Shown here: in pieces, positions 35,364 through 47,895 of the stretch
Layout: every line of letters starts with the position of its first letter
Position numbering within the stretch: position 1 is the stretch's first letter
Assembly (NCBI GenBank): GCA_020091685.1
Contig: CM034600.1
Coordinates: 6,399,837 to 6,463,836 of the forward strand
Origin: Lutjanus erythropterus
Taxonomy: Eukaryota; Chordata; Actinopteri; Lutjaniformes; Lutjanidae
Length of the DNA stretch: 64,000 nucleotides
Direction of reading: 5' to 3'
Made by a program: the position numbers and the translations under genes
The notes under the pieces: model-generated
Told to the model about the DNA's origin: nothing
The model's database searches: none
The model's input: the letters and a program-made list of their open reading frames with translations, nothing else

Positions 35364-36019
35364 TAGGCTTGGGTACTGTCAAGGTATGGTGGTATACCAG
35401 GGTATTTAAAAATCCCAAAGGTATGATTTATAATACCGTCATCATAAATAAAGTTATCTGACACACTGACAGAAAATAAAAATCTAAAATGAAATTGATT
35501 TATTACTAATAAATTACTAATTCTTCATTTATTAATATGGAACAGAAGAATTATTTGGAAGTAGAAAAGAAATAATTGGCTGGTCATCTCTGCTCTATAA
35601 CCTAGGTCTCCTTGCTAATAAATTAAATATGACTAGATATGGAATCATGAAAATATTGCCACATATAACTCTATTTGGACATGACTTCTTTCAACTATAA
35701 AAGTAGTCTAATAGCCACTAGTCACATCTGTAAATAATCTCCATTCAGCCAAATGATGTGTTGGTACCCATGGCAAGTGTCATCGGGTCCTTTAGCAAGA
35801 ATCTATGGACTAAGGGCACTTATTTCCTATGTACTCATTATTCTATGTGCCTTACATATTTTAACCAGGCAAGACTTGTGTAAGAATGCTAACTGCATAC
35901 AAGACACAAAGCATTGTAAGCTTGACAGTGTCATATTTGTGATTTGTGCTTTTCACACAAATACCATCATCGTCCCATATACCACAGTGAAATGTAAAAA
36001 TAAATACCACCCAAGCCTA
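35364..36019. mobile_element. Non-autonomous hAT-like element (656 bp) with 8-bp target duplication
   Basis: Tips TAGGCTTGGGT and ACCCAAGCCTA are perfectly inverted over 11 bp; further inward GGTGGTATACC pairs loosely with CCATATACCAC. The flanking octamers are CCGGGGGT (35356-35363) and CTGGGGGT (36020-36027), one mismatch, as expected for a hAT insertion. The 92-codon ORF inside shows no transposase signature. Confidence 0.75.
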
Positions 36020-36027
36020 CTGGGGGT

Positions 36028-38203
36028 GTAGAGTAAAGCAGCAGCTGAAGGCTACATTAGCTGCTACTAGCATAGTCTCACATAGCCAGATCAGTCTCCA
36101 CATTGCTGTGTTGGCGTTGAAGAATGGTCTGGCTGCACACATGGCTGGACACATGGCAGGACCATGTACAGCATGAAATGACACCGGACTTTTATTTTTA
36201 AACAAGGGCTTTTAATTTTAAACGGATACTGGCAGTTGTGGCACCCATGATCCGCACACCTCGCTATAAAGCTTTGTGTATGTTCATGCATGACACAGTC
36301 TTGGCAGCAAGATGGTGCACATGCCAAAAGTGACACATTTGCCTCTTTTGTGTCAAGTGTTACCTCTCCAAGATGTAATTCAGGACTGTTCCTACCTATT
36401 CATTCCGAAAGAGCAATGGCCAATGGGAAAACTCCAACACTCAACCAACCAACAGTGTTATTTCATTACTCATTCACTCAGTCACAGACTTAGGTAACAG
36501 CAGCTTGTTGACATGCATACTGTTAGCCATAGGGTTAGCATAATGCAAGTTTTAGTATATAGGTTGCTAGCTCAGAGGGTTTGTTTTTATTGTTGGTTCC
36601 CTTGGCAACAAGGATTTTTAAAAGGGTAACATGTAGATAACTAAAGGATAGGAGAATGCTGCCTTAAATAAACAGTGGCAGGCTTACCGGTTGATTCCAC
36701 TAAGCACGGCACATCTACGCCATGGTTCTGATCCGTCCTCTGCACGGCTGCAAGCCCAACCGGCAGCGTTTCAGAGACATTTCAGCAGCGAAGTGTTTTG
36801 CCCGCCTGATTATGTTTACTTTTTTACTGTTGACCTTTGTTGATTAGGTCCTCTCTCCTTGCTCTGGGTGCTTCTACCATGGATAAGCGGGCTACATGGC
36901 TAAATAGTTTATTTTCTGGGTGTCTTTATGATCGTGAGTCTGCACGGGGTCTTTTATTTTGAAAATTAACCGGCTTCTCAATGCCTTCTCTGTGTCTGAC
37001 TTCCTGCCTGTTCGATCTGCTCTGTGCTAACTGATGTGGCATCCATCAAAAGTAGTCCCGAGCCACTGCTGATGGAATTACAAGCATTGTGTGGAATGGC
37101 TGCGATCAGCTCCAGCCGTAATGTGACGCAGCCACGCCTGGTGGCATTTAGCTGTAATACCAACAGCCCATATGTGAAGACTCAGACTACTACTAGCATA
37201 ACACTCCCACTTGCACTGTGGGTAATATAGGTGCCAGGTTTTGAAATCGAACAAGAATGCACTGAATAAAAAAGACGATATCTTCAGTTCTGCTGCATCA
37301 GATTTGGATTGTCCAACATGTGTCTGCCAGTGTTACAAGAGTAGTATACTAGATCAGTGGAGTACTTTTGAATCCAATTTCGCAATCAGGTGTTTGGAGT
37401 AAATCCAATGCTAAATAAAAAACCTCTTTCATAACCATGCAAATATTTTATCTGCTATTTTAAGATCTACAAGAGCACACATTTAGGGTGTTAGTGGTAC
37501 GTGTATTTTGAATTTACCAGCCATAGATCTGTAATTCTGTTGTATTCCTACAGAAGGCATAGTAATGATGCTTCAGCAACGGCTCAGTTTTGGACAAATA
37601 CTGTTTTCATGCATGTTTCTTTGAAACATTTGAATAGCCATAATATGGCCAGAATATGATTATGGTTGAATATTTTTAGAAAATTCTTTTCCCTGCTGCC
37701 CTGTTCAAAAGGCAGGTCAGTGTCGGCTAAAGAGCAGCTGATCAATAGCAGATCCATGTGTGATAGAGAGGTGTCAGGAAATAACTATATCTCTCACTTC
37801 CCTTTAATTGAAGAAATTGTTATGCTGGTCTCATAAACATGTGCAGGAGATCTTGAAGAAGAGATTGTTTATGTTGGATGAGTGTGTGTTTTGTTTGGCC
37901 TTGATTTAAAAGATGATGTGGATGACGATGGCATCTCCAAGCTGAGGTCACATCTGTGCAGATACAATGGCACTGTTGTGATAGCTTCAGATGGTGAATT
38001 AACATGATGTGACATTGCAACCGAGGCGGGCCGGATGGCTGGAGAGATCTTAAAGCCCTATCAAGAGAACACTGAGAACCTTGACCTCTGTCCCATCACA
38101 TTGAATTACACACTGAATTGAGTATTTATGGCTTTTTTTTATCCAGATGTGTGAAGTGTAAGTTTTTCTGAATGTGTATGCATTCCGACTTCCATCTGTT
38201 TTC
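36028..38203. other. Intron sequence with a degraded DNA-element fragment
   Basis: Around 36685-36800 words such as TTGATTCCACTAAGCACGGC, CATGGTTCTGATCCGTCCTC and GGCAGCGTTTCAGAGACATT resemble an arm of a fish DNA element; ends not defined. The rest shows no gene. Confidence 0.35.
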
Positions 38204-38233
38204 TGTGTGTGTGTGTGTGTGTGTGTGCGTGTG

Positions 38234-38273
<40 letters not shown>
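38204..38273. repeat. (GT)n microsatellite with GC interruptions
   Basis: About 35 dinucleotide units, interrupted by GC at about 38227 and 38239. Confidence 0.95.
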
Positions 38274-38274
<1 letters not shown>

Positions 38275-39870
38275 ATGCTTGGTTGCTTCACAGTCCCAGT
38301 GGCTCCATATCACATGTTGAGCAGCGTGGGAATGTGGAGCCCTCTGGACGACGTCATCCTGCAGTGACCGACCCCACTACAGGGGTGTGGGAACCAGTTA
38401 GATCCCACTGATTATCCTCAAGGAGGAGATGTTGTCCCGTCTATTTATGGTCTTTTTTCATCAACTTGTTTTTAACATTATTATTACATAATCGTGGTCG
38501 TTTTTCCATGGACCTGTAGACAATAACAGGTGTGAGAAGACGCAGTGAGAACCTGAGCAGAATGTGACTTGGCTTTCATTTCTTTAAGTCCTGGCAAATG
38601 CACCTTTCTTCCCTGTCTTCGGAGACTTATGCCAAGTACTTTCTGGAAACACTTAGCAACAGAAAATGATGTTCCACATGCTGACCTAAGTGTGATTGTG
38701 TAATTTGCTCATGTTATGTCAGGAACATGGGAAACGAATGTTTTATCACAGTTTTTAATCATTTTTCATTTGCTGATTTTCATTAACCTATGACAAAAAT
38801 GATTTTTGCAACAGTTTTCAGAGGACATCATGCAGTATAGTAACTGTTTCTTCACTCAAGCCTGGATTATACTCCCAAACAGGCACACGCACACGGACAG
38901 CATGACGAATGAGTAGCATTTCAATTCACTTTTTGGAACCTGCTTTGAGACTAAATATTGGCTGTGTGAAGTCCAACGACAAGTCTGTGCAATCACAACA
39001 AATTGAGCAAAAATTACAACCTTTCAATGTCTGTTAGGTTACACATAGGCTCATACATCTGCATACCTCTAACTTGCGGTAATCGACTTGTCCGACAGGC
39101 TACCATACAACAACAAGCTACACAATACCATCTGCATATGTGTGGAATGTGTCTTCTAGATAGCAGGACTTACTATGCGTCCATGGAGTCTGCGGCTGTC
39201 CATGTGCACATCCATTAGGGAGTTTATTCAGGCCTTAGGGATTATGCAGATGTGGATACAGAATGTATCATACGAGCTTTACTGAAATGAAGAGCTGTGC
39301 ATATGTGCAGTTGGCCACATCCTTCAGAAAGTTCAGAATACTGTCTTGATTTTGTTTCATTAATGATTTTTGTGAGCATTGTTGCTAATTATTGGATTAT
39401 CTACAGCCTTTTATGCTCAAATTCTTGAGTTGAGCAGTTTCTGGTGGAGCAAAATAATATGGTTCTCTTTAAAGAGAAAAAAAATGGTGTAATGTGAATG
39501 ATGCAGAATTCATGTGGGACAAATTAAAGTAGGCGAGCCTCGGACATAAGTAATGAAATTGCCACCTCGAGGTTAAATCCTTGTCACAAAGTAATTTTTC
39601 TGGTCTTTTCTATTGTGTGTTATAACCACAAGCAGAGCATACTGGCAATGTAAGTTGAATGTCTTTATGTCTTGGCAGGCATCATAATAAACATGTATTT
39701 AATTCACAAAACATGCACAGCCAAGGATTCAAGTCTGAGAGTCATTAATGGAATAACTTGGCAGTTGACTGTTAATATGAACTTTATTTTCTCACAGCCT
39801 ACAGTGTCATCGAATGGCAGGAAGTTTTTAGCCATACTAGCAGCAGGCCTGTTCAACATTTTAGTCTAGA
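38274..39870. other. Intron sequence, nothing recognised
   Basis: Mixed composition, no exon with convincing splice sites and no clear repeat ends. Confidence 0.4.
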
Positions 39871-39879
39871 CTCAAATAT

Positions 39880-40560
39880 TGACTATTGCATGTATTTCCA
39901 TCAAATTCAGTACAGATATCCATGGTGTCCAGAGAGGGAATCCTAATGACTTTGGTGATCCCCTGAATTGTCAGTGCAGCCTTTAGGTTGGCCGTTTGGT
40001 TTTAACTAAAAACAACTACTGGACAGATTGTCAGAATATTTACTAACATTCATATACCCCTCGAGATGGACTACAGTATATTTGTTGATCTTCTGACTTT
40101 TCATAAAGTGCCATCATCAGGTCCAAATCTTATTTTGTTGAATACTTTGGTTTATGGCCAAATATATACCAGTTTATTCAGTCACAGTCTACATTAAATA
40201 TTATTTCCATTTTCTTGATTAAAACACTGCCAAACCGCTCTGGTTTTTACGAGCTGTCCGACTTTGCCTGGACCATCGGGGCATGCACACATATAGCAAG
40301 AGGGGCTGCCATCTGATGGGGCCGCAGCCCCAACTAGTGGCAGGAGGCTGCATAACATCTTAGAGCCAACAGTTAACTGGCATTGTGCATGAATAAAATA
40401 CTGACAAATAATTAGTTTACCCGATTAGTATCCATTTAAACTGATAGATGGCTAATCATGCACATCTCTAGTTTATACCTGCTAAACAATCAGAATATTA
40501 GCATTGTCACTGTGAGCATATTAGCATGCTGATGTTAGCATTTTGCTCAAAGCACCGTAC
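39880..40560. repeat. Teleost dispersed repeat split by another repeat
   Basis: The left part (39880-40175) has CATGGTGTCCAGAGAGGGAA, CTTTGGTGATCCCCTGAATT and CTACTGGACAGATTGTCAGA. The right part (40490-40560) has TTAGCATGCTGATGTTAGC and GCTCAAAGCAC. Both belong to the abundant fish family also seen at 7655-7800 and 8660-8835. Between them (40236-40470) sits a copy of the three-copy repeat, so one element has probably landed in the other. Confidence 0.55.
40236..40470 (+). repeat. Three-copy dispersed repeat, copy 2
   Basis: Same order of words as 17531-17760 with small deletions: TTTTTACGAGCTGTCCG, CCATCGGGGCATGC, TGATGGGGCCGCAGCCCC, AACTAGTGGC, ACAGTTAACTGGCATTGTGC and a CACATCTCTAG end. 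Same orientation as copy 1. Confidence 0.65.
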
Positions 40561-40570
40561 AGCCTCACGG

Positions 40571-43019
40571 AGCTGCTACCATGGCTCAGCTATGAACACA
40601 CCTTCTCAGTCCAAATCAGCCCAGCAGTTCACTTCAGCTCACTTCTGTTCCAACAAACCGACACTCTGGCTCTTGTGGCTCCTGCCTGCACATGTCCAAT
40701 AAAGCTGCTAGACGGAGCGTCCATGTTTCAGGACACACCCCCAGCGTTTCAGGGCAGAGAAAACTACACATTTTTTCAGGATTTTGAGACCTAGTTTTAT
40801 AACTTTGCAATGTTTTTAATCATTCAAATGTGGCTGGGTGGTTGATAACACATGTTTCTGTGGTGTGACAAACTCGGAACACACATTTATTCATTGTTGC
40901 TTTAGCCTAAACATTGGTTGTGTGTTCCAGTAGACATCAAGGGGTAGTAGCAGTGCAGTGAATCATATCCCTGAGTTTAGGTTACCCCTGGGTTAATACT
41001 TAGCTTAGGATAGCCCTGGGCTAAGGATATGCAACATTAAAAGCTATTAAGATTCCCAAGCTTACTGGTAATTTCTTGTAATGATACTGATCTAGAAATT
41101 TAAGAAAGTTCTACTATTTCAATCCGCTGCCTGGATGAGAAGTTAAATTTGTCATCACACAAGTTCTGCTCCTTTGTGTGTGTGTTTTTGACTCTAGAAA
41201 TACATAGAGGCCTGGCATTGTGACAGTGGTTTTGTATTTGTCTAGCTTCCCTGTAATTTCTCATAAGCAACAAAGTTTAGATTGGCCATGACAAATGCCG
41301 AGGCCTTGAGCCACAGGCATTCACTACAAACACACACCCAACAAAAGAAGGAACTCTGACTGGGTAGGGTTAAATATAGACACCCCCCCCCCCCCCCCAT
41401 TTCCAATAGAAATAGAAGTAATTCTCACACTCCTGCACGTTAGAAAGAGATGAATTCCTATGTACACTCCAGACTCAGGGGGTGGCTGTCATAGACTGGA
41501 TTCCTGCGGCTTGATCTGTCCCAAACTTGGAGCGGTATTTTGAGGAATGCTTGTTGTTGTGTGTAGCGGGCACGCAGATGAAAGCTGATCGAGGGGAAAG
41601 GGAAAGACATAAACCGTTTCCTTCCCCAACCGATCCCTGCACCACCCTTAAAAGAAACACCTCGCAGTAAAATATGCACAGAATATTTTCGTTTCTTACA
41701 CTCAAAAATGTCGAGCTTGACGTTCGGCCAAGTTTTGAAAAGAAAATAAGAAAAGAGAAAACGTTGTTGGGACTGAGCAGCGTTTTTATTGAACTCATCG
41801 GCGCAATAAATGCGAACATGTGCTCATTTGTGTCACCAGCATCTCTGTATCTCTCACACACTCTTCCCTCTGCTTTCTCTCTCTTTCGCTCCGTCAACAG
41901 CTGCACCTTATCAGTCTTTGGCGTAGCGCTGTCTTACACAATCCTCCGTCAAGCTACACACAGCCCCCTTTTTTAGCCTCCTCCTCTTCTCATTTCCTCT
42001 TGGCCCGGGTTCCCACTTTGTCCACCCCTCTCTCATTTACCTCCAAACATGATCCAAGTCCTTCCACTTCCTAAAGACTCTAAATTCTCCGTATTAGACA
42101 GACGAGACAAAAACACACCTGGAGTCCTGGAAATATTTCATGCAGTGTTTACTTTACAAGCACCTTGCATTATAGCATCAGCTGCGGCCATTCAGTGCAG
42201 AGAGTTTATTTCAGGATGTGTTGTCTGCAAAAAGTGTCATTTTCTCAGATTCAACACCCAAATTCATCCCTCCGTCCTCCCATCCACAACTTCATCTCCA
42301 TCTTTCCTCCAACATGACCCTCCCCCACTTTACTCACTGACTCAACCCCTCATTCCAATCCCAAGCACCAGCTTCCTGTCTCTCATGGTCCCTCAGTATT
42401 TTGTTAGTCTCACATGGGGCCTCCCTGAGCCCCTCCTTCTATTACCTTTTTCACCTTACTACTCTGTTCCCCGCTTCTTAATCCATCTCTCCTCCTCTAC
42501 ATCACCCTTCACTTTTTCTCCCCTCGCCCTGCTGCCACAATCCAAAACAAAGTGAGCCGCATAATTCCACAAACAATTAAACTCCCCGAGACCCCCCCCC
42601 CACCAAGCCTATCGGTGATTCTTTTTTTTATTGTGAGCCGGAAATTCTTGGGTTGTGAGAGAAATGAATGCGTTACTGCATGTGTTGTTTTTGGTGGGGG
42701 TTACTGCATCGTCATGACTCACAGTCACGTTCTGCGCTGATTGGTGGGGATGTACTGTGCAGCCTTCATACCTGCACATCAGACTAACACATATGGAAGT
42801 GACTAAAAGATTGAGGCGGCAGACAGAAATAATGCTCCGTGCATTACGGAGTCTGCGCCTGCGGAATATTATGGGCTGACAATTGGAGACAGACAGCCCA
42901 AAAGGAATGAAGCCATAGGCATACATGGGTATACACTGAGTATAATTACAACCATAAGCATGTACAGATAGTTTGGCATGGAAGCAAAGATTTATATCAA
43001 CATGTTTGACATAAGAAAA
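40571..43019. other. Intron sequence with pyrimidine-rich stretch and poly-C run
   Basis: A run of 16 C lies at 41383-41398. From about 41850 to 42560 the plus strand is C/T-rich, giving a 168-codon Pro/Ser/Leu-rich ORF (42049-42555) that I do not accept as coding. Parts of 41440-41800 are free of obvious repeats. No exon supported. Confidence 0.4.
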
Positions 43020-43180
43020 CTGGTCGTAGCGAGTGGCTGCCCACCATACAGTCTGGTTCTGCTCAAGGTTTCTGCCTGATGAAAGCTGAAAATTCCTCGC
43101 CCCTGTTGGCTTAGTGCTTGCTCATGGTGGGAATGATCGGGTCTTTGTACTATTATTATAAAAAGTACAGTGTAGAAGAT
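43020..43180. repeat. Common teleost dispersed repeat fragment
   Basis: TGGCTGCCCACCATACAGTC, TGGTTCTGCTCAAGGTTTCT and GTGCTTGCTCATGGTGGGAA occur in the order I recall for a very abundant fish repeat. Ends cannot be defined. Confidence 0.5.
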
Positions 43181-44330
43181 TTTTTAAAAATATAAATGTA
43201 CAGTCCAATTACAAATTTAAAAAAAATATTTCTGATCTTGCTTGCAAAAATTACCAAAATTTTTTGGGAGGGCACTTTGGGCACCACAACCTGAGTGCCA
43301 TCTAATTACATTATACAGGAGAGAAAGTACACATCTCTATGGTCAACATCTCCAAAACTTAGTAACTCACACCAAACAAGGAAAAAATATCTTTATATCA
43401 AGGGTGAACTCTCCCTGTAATGAATCGGCTCAGGCTGCTGCCTGGTTTTGACTTGAAAAGATTGCAAAGAGGCTCAATGCAGCTTTTCAGTCTCATTTCA
43501 AATATTGCACCTACATTCATAGTATCAAAACCTGGATAGTTTGTGCATTAATGACTGTTTGTAGGTGAGAGTGGTGACTGATCAGCTGCACAGAAATCAC
43601 ACATACTATATTAAGAGTTGAACTTGTCAAAGCAGGAGGAAAACACTGCCTCAGCCGGTGCATTTCTCTTATTTCACCACAAGGTGTTGCTACTACTACA
43701 CTAGTCACTACTCAGCAGCAGCATCAATCCAGATGTGAATCAAGGGAGGCACATCTGTGTGTATATTGGGGGTGTTCTATGAGAATAAGGGTACTGACCA
43801 CACAGAGCTGAATATGAAGTGAGGAGTTTTGAAGAGTGACTCCCAGCCAAAATACTCCACTTCACTTCTGCAGGCTCCAGTGGGTGTGAGGGGAGATTGT
43901 GTCAGGTCAGTTTATTTGAAAACAGTTGATAATGTGATTTCATAGAAATTATATCCACATAATTGTATCAAGGGTTAAAATAAACATTAACTGAAACTGG
44001 TGAGATGCTAATCTCTGATATATTTATTAGAGATATTTCAATACCATGTTTTTCCTTGCGATTCCAACACCTGAACTAACCCTGTGTAGTTGTGTTATGA
44101 TTGCTATCATTGTTGTATGACCTGGCTCAGGTTAAAAGTAATGGATAAATGTTTGTAACATCCAGCTCTGCCATTCCAAGTGGGAGCAGAACAAATAACA
44201 TTTGACTGAACCTTCTAAGGAAAAAGAAAAAACTTAGACAAATCCTTAAGAAAAACATGTAAAAGTATCCAATTTTATTACACAATTTTGTTAAATACTT
44301 CATTCTGGTTGGTCAATTATGGCATTCTAA
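43181..44330. other. Intron sequence, nothing recognised
   Basis: AT-rich; no exon or clear repeat. Confidence 0.4.
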
Positions 44331-44479
44331 GGTCTGTTATTTCTGTAGTTATGAATAATAGAGATAGATTGTTGCTATGGATGCAGTACTGATAACAGCT
44401 GAAGGACAAATAAAATCATTTTTAAATCAATAAAATATTTTTTAAATTAAGATTTTGTGTCAAATTATTATTTTTATAG
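44331..44479. repeat. TATAGCAGAC...GCTATGG repeat, fourth copy (decayed)
   Basis: Contains GTCTGTTATTTCTGTAGTTA, TTGTTGCTATGGATGCAGTA, TAAAATCATTTTTAAATCAA and AATTAAGATTTTGTGTCAAA, matching 19464-19640 and 28481-28680. Confidence 0.55.
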
Positions 44480-45059
44480 TTTCAAATCAATTCAAATGAA
44501 CACGTTTAGGACATGAAGAGTGGGCAGCAGGAGTACATCAGACAAAGAAAAGTTGAGAATCACTGATTTAGAGTGTCTGGACTCAAATACTTTCCATGCA
44601 GTTTGTTCCCATTCATGTGCTATTTGTTGACATAAACGTGTCTTTTACACATTTCACACATGTAATGATGGAGGCTTACAGGAGGAGGAGAGGCGGAGGC
44701 CCAGTGCCACCCTGTGCACACGGGACCCATAATTAAAATGCCTCAATACGTGTGTGAGAACTACATAGTTACATGTTTGTTTTCTTGTTGACATTTCACA
44801 TGCCTCTTAAATCTGAGGCACACTAAATACTTCCCTAATTACCTCATTTTTTCACACCCAGTCTCACATACCATACTATAAATTGTACCTTGTTGTGAAA
44901 GATAGGGCTAATCCTGGAGTTATTTACATTTTAATTTTAAACCACTTAAGTGGCTATAATACTGACTAACACAGACTCTCCATAAATCCATTCAGGGATA
45001 CTGTAAATGTGTCATGAAGAGGGATGACACATTCTGCCTCACTCACACCAGAGGATTTT

Positions 45060-45257
45060 CTAGTGATTAATTCAGCCAATCCAGATCGAGTATCCTTACG
45101 CTCCCCTCAGGAAAGCGACCAATCAGTGGGTGAAATTCCAGTAATAGTACTCCACACATGCTTTTAGCTGCGTGTAGCTCCACCCAGCAGCCCCACAGTA
45201 CGGAGGGTGGACCGGAGTAAGGAAAACAAGTTACCTCAGTTGCAGGCCGTGTTATTG
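45060..45257 (+). promoter_or_regulatory. Possible promoter and 5' leader region for candidate exon 1b
   Basis: This stretch is richer in GC and CpG than the AT-rich flanks and contains GC/GT-box-like pieces (CTCCACCC near 45179-45186, GGGTGG near 45205). It carries no recognised transposon. No TATA box is evident at a useful distance. It is annotated as a promoter only because it abuts candidate exon 1b. Confidence 0.25.
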
Positions 45258-45290
45258 ATGGCCTTCCTGAGAATGAGGGGCAGCGTTTAA
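45258..45290 (+). other. Upstream ORF in the leader of candidate exon 1b
   Basis: ATGGCC at 45258 opens a ten-codon reading frame (MAFLRMRGSV) ending at TAA 45288-45290, 12 nt before the ATG of candidate exon 1b. Its start context has G at +4, stronger than that of many uORFs. If transcription begins upstream of 45258, it would be expected to reduce or condition initiation at 45303. No transcript evidence is available here. Confidence 0.3.
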
Positions 45291-45302
45291 ACCAGGGGGA
45301 TC

Positions 45303-45326
45303 ATGATTAGCGGGAAAACGAACAAG
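45303..45326 (+). CDS. Candidate alternative first coding exon (1b) of the tensin-family gene
   Basis: ATG at 45303 opens eight codons (MISGKTNK) ending at a consensus donor AAG|GTAAGA (GT at 45327-45328). The phase is 0, so it could join directly to the exon at 61287. An in-frame TAA at 45288-45290 shows the frame does not extend further upstream. The preceding 200 bp holds more CpG and GC than its surroundings (for example around 45190-45225), as expected near a promoter. Eight codons is too short for protein evidence: the case rests on start codon, donor quality, phase match and local composition. It could be a chance ATG before a donor-like site. Confidence 0.33.
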
Positions 45327-46410
45327 GTAAGATCACAAAGTCTGTTGGTCTGGACTGAAAGTTGGAAGCTGGGTGTGTTTCTCTTACATACGGTTCAGTT
45401 AGGCTACTTGTTAGACAGTCTGTGCAGTGTGTATGAAGGATTTCAGACTGTGGGATGTGTGTGATGCTGTGTTTTCACGCGCATGTGTTGGCTGTGTAGT
45501 TGCGCACTCTGAATTTGGCTAACTTCTGGAGGCTCACAGTATTGACGCCGTAACTTAAAAAGCACTTGAAGTCACACACGCTTTATTTGAAGGTGGTTCC
45601 TTTAAGAGAAAATTAAGTTACTGTATGCCTGTGGTGTTTAATAGGAGCTTTAATATGACCTAGACTGTATAGTTATATTATAATTTACCACACACTGTAC
45701 CTCATTTAGGCTACATACCTAACAGTGGTTAAGCTAGGCTACTGTTATCTCACTATAGTAGTTATGAGAAACAGGGAGTTGTTCAGAGAGAAGTTGCTCG
45801 ATATGTCGCACTTCATTAAGGTGACATAAAATGTTCTGAATGGGGTCATATGATGCATTAAGCAGCCCCCCACCGTCCCCTCTGTTCCTGCGTCAGCACC
45901 AGTCACTTATTGTTAACGTCGCAAAGTCAAAAAAATATGTTTCTCACGAGCGGCGTGCGCGCGTGCGTGCATGGTTTTGACGTAAGACCAGGTGACTCCC
46001 CCCCCCACACACACATTAAAATACAAAAAATCATGTGTGAAGCAGGTAGAAAGCATGTGGTTAAAAGCTACCAGTGTTACAGTATTTGGAATATTTTTAC
46101 TGTTTAGTATAAATCAGTAAAATGAGTTGAGGGTTTCTGCAGTGTTATTCCTGGTCAAAGCAAAGGATAAAAGCTAAAGAGACCATTTGAATCAGCTGCC
46201 ACTGACTTTCCATTACCTTGTTTCTCTGCCTCATCACTTACAAAATGACCAATTTGTAATGTGATGCCTAAAGGTTGTGTTTACTATGTGATGCAACAAA
46301 ATGTGCACTTTGGTCAAAACTAGTGCCTTGTTAAAGAAAATCAGGTATAAATTACACAACAATGATTTGCAATCTTTTGCTTCCAGAACTGTCAGATTTG
46401 TGAATACTAG

Positions 46411-46466
<56 letters not shown>

Positions 46467-47895
46467 CGCACTTGTGTATGTAACATGCAATTTCCTGGAG
46501 GGTCATTAAGAGTAAAAGTTGACTAAAATGATGCTCTGAACTATATGGCTATAAAAAGTTGAATTTTAAGCTTTATTGTGTACCATTTCCACATTAAAAT
46601 GCAATAAAACGCTAGACGTATTTGATAGATTTTGTTGAGCTTTGTACCTACATTAACCAAAATGTTTCCAGCAATGTTCAAACCCAGAGAAATCCATAAT
46701 TTATTCAAGGTAACGGTGCATTGTTTGCTAGCCTGTAGTTAGAGAGTGAGGAAGGAAGCGGGCAAATGTGACTAAATATACAATAAGTAAGACTTTAATA
46801 TTACCTTGTTCATGAACATGATTTTTGCCAGAGTCACGTCAGATTTTCATCAGCTATGGTGGTTGTTAAACAATGAATACACCAACTCCCACGATCCTGC
46901 GCTACTTTACGATGTCATCAAAATACATTTTTTGTTACTGATCTCTCCTTGATAGATATCAAATACTGGTGTGCTGACCTGTCTATTGTTGTTAACAATG
47001 TCTGCTCTGTCTGCAGTCTATGCTGTTTCTGTTGTTGCGACATGTCCATAGCACAACCAAACAACACGCCTGCTAAATGATCAGCTGTTTGTGTGTCACT
47101 CACTTTAATGGCGGTTTGCATTCTGTTGCACAGTTTTCTTCTTGTTATAGATTATGTGTCAATTGCCAATACATATCACTTTTGTTTTATTGCTCAGACC
47201 TATTATGATCAAAAATATGTCGTGTGTGCATGATCACACACTTGGTGTAGTAGACCACACATTATACTGTAGATGTGTGTATGTTGGCATGCTGACAGTG
47301 ATTAATGACAGGGTCACACATCAGCCAATTAGTGCTGTCAGAGTTCCCATCCTGCTCTGCAACATGAGGAAAACAGCTATACGGATTAACAACAAGATAA
47401 CATTGTCCAGCCCCTCAAACCTTTCCTTTACTGATAACAGGCTGGTCATTAGCAGTTTTTCTCCTATGTGGATAATATATAATGTAGATAAGAGGTGGTC
47501 AGACTGCATTCTGATCAGATTTGGGAAGGGGGCTTGTGATAAAAACATGACTTTCTGGGAAAACCTGGGCAGGAAATTCATATAAGTAGTGCTCCCCCTC
47601 TTCCTCCTCCAACAATAAATCCACTGGAGATGCTATAATACTGTTGCTGTACTCAGTATACAGTAGGTATTCTATATTTGTAATTATTGGGTGTAACTGA
47701 GAAGTTTGATGGTCCTGAAATGGTCCATGATGGCTGTGTTTATTTGGGACACCCCCAGTTCGCTGCAAGGCCAGGATGCTGAAACAGAGGCTGCTTCACG
47801 TTCCCTTGTGCCAGATGCAGTTACACTGAGTTCACATCTACAGTAGCAGCTATTCACTCACCTGCAGCAGTAAAAAGGAACCGGTGCAAACAGGC
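45327..47895. other. Intron sequence after candidate exon 1b
   Basis: (TC)n at 46413-46451 passes into (TG)n to about 46466. A CGTGCGCGCGTGCGTG patch lies near 45954. ORFs at 47154-47585 and opposite it show no domain. No exon supported. Confidence 0.4.

Noticed and set aside
42049-42555. 168-codon plus-strand ORF
   Set aside because: Pro/Ser/Leu-rich, from a pyrimidine-rich tract. No domain and no convincing splice sites.
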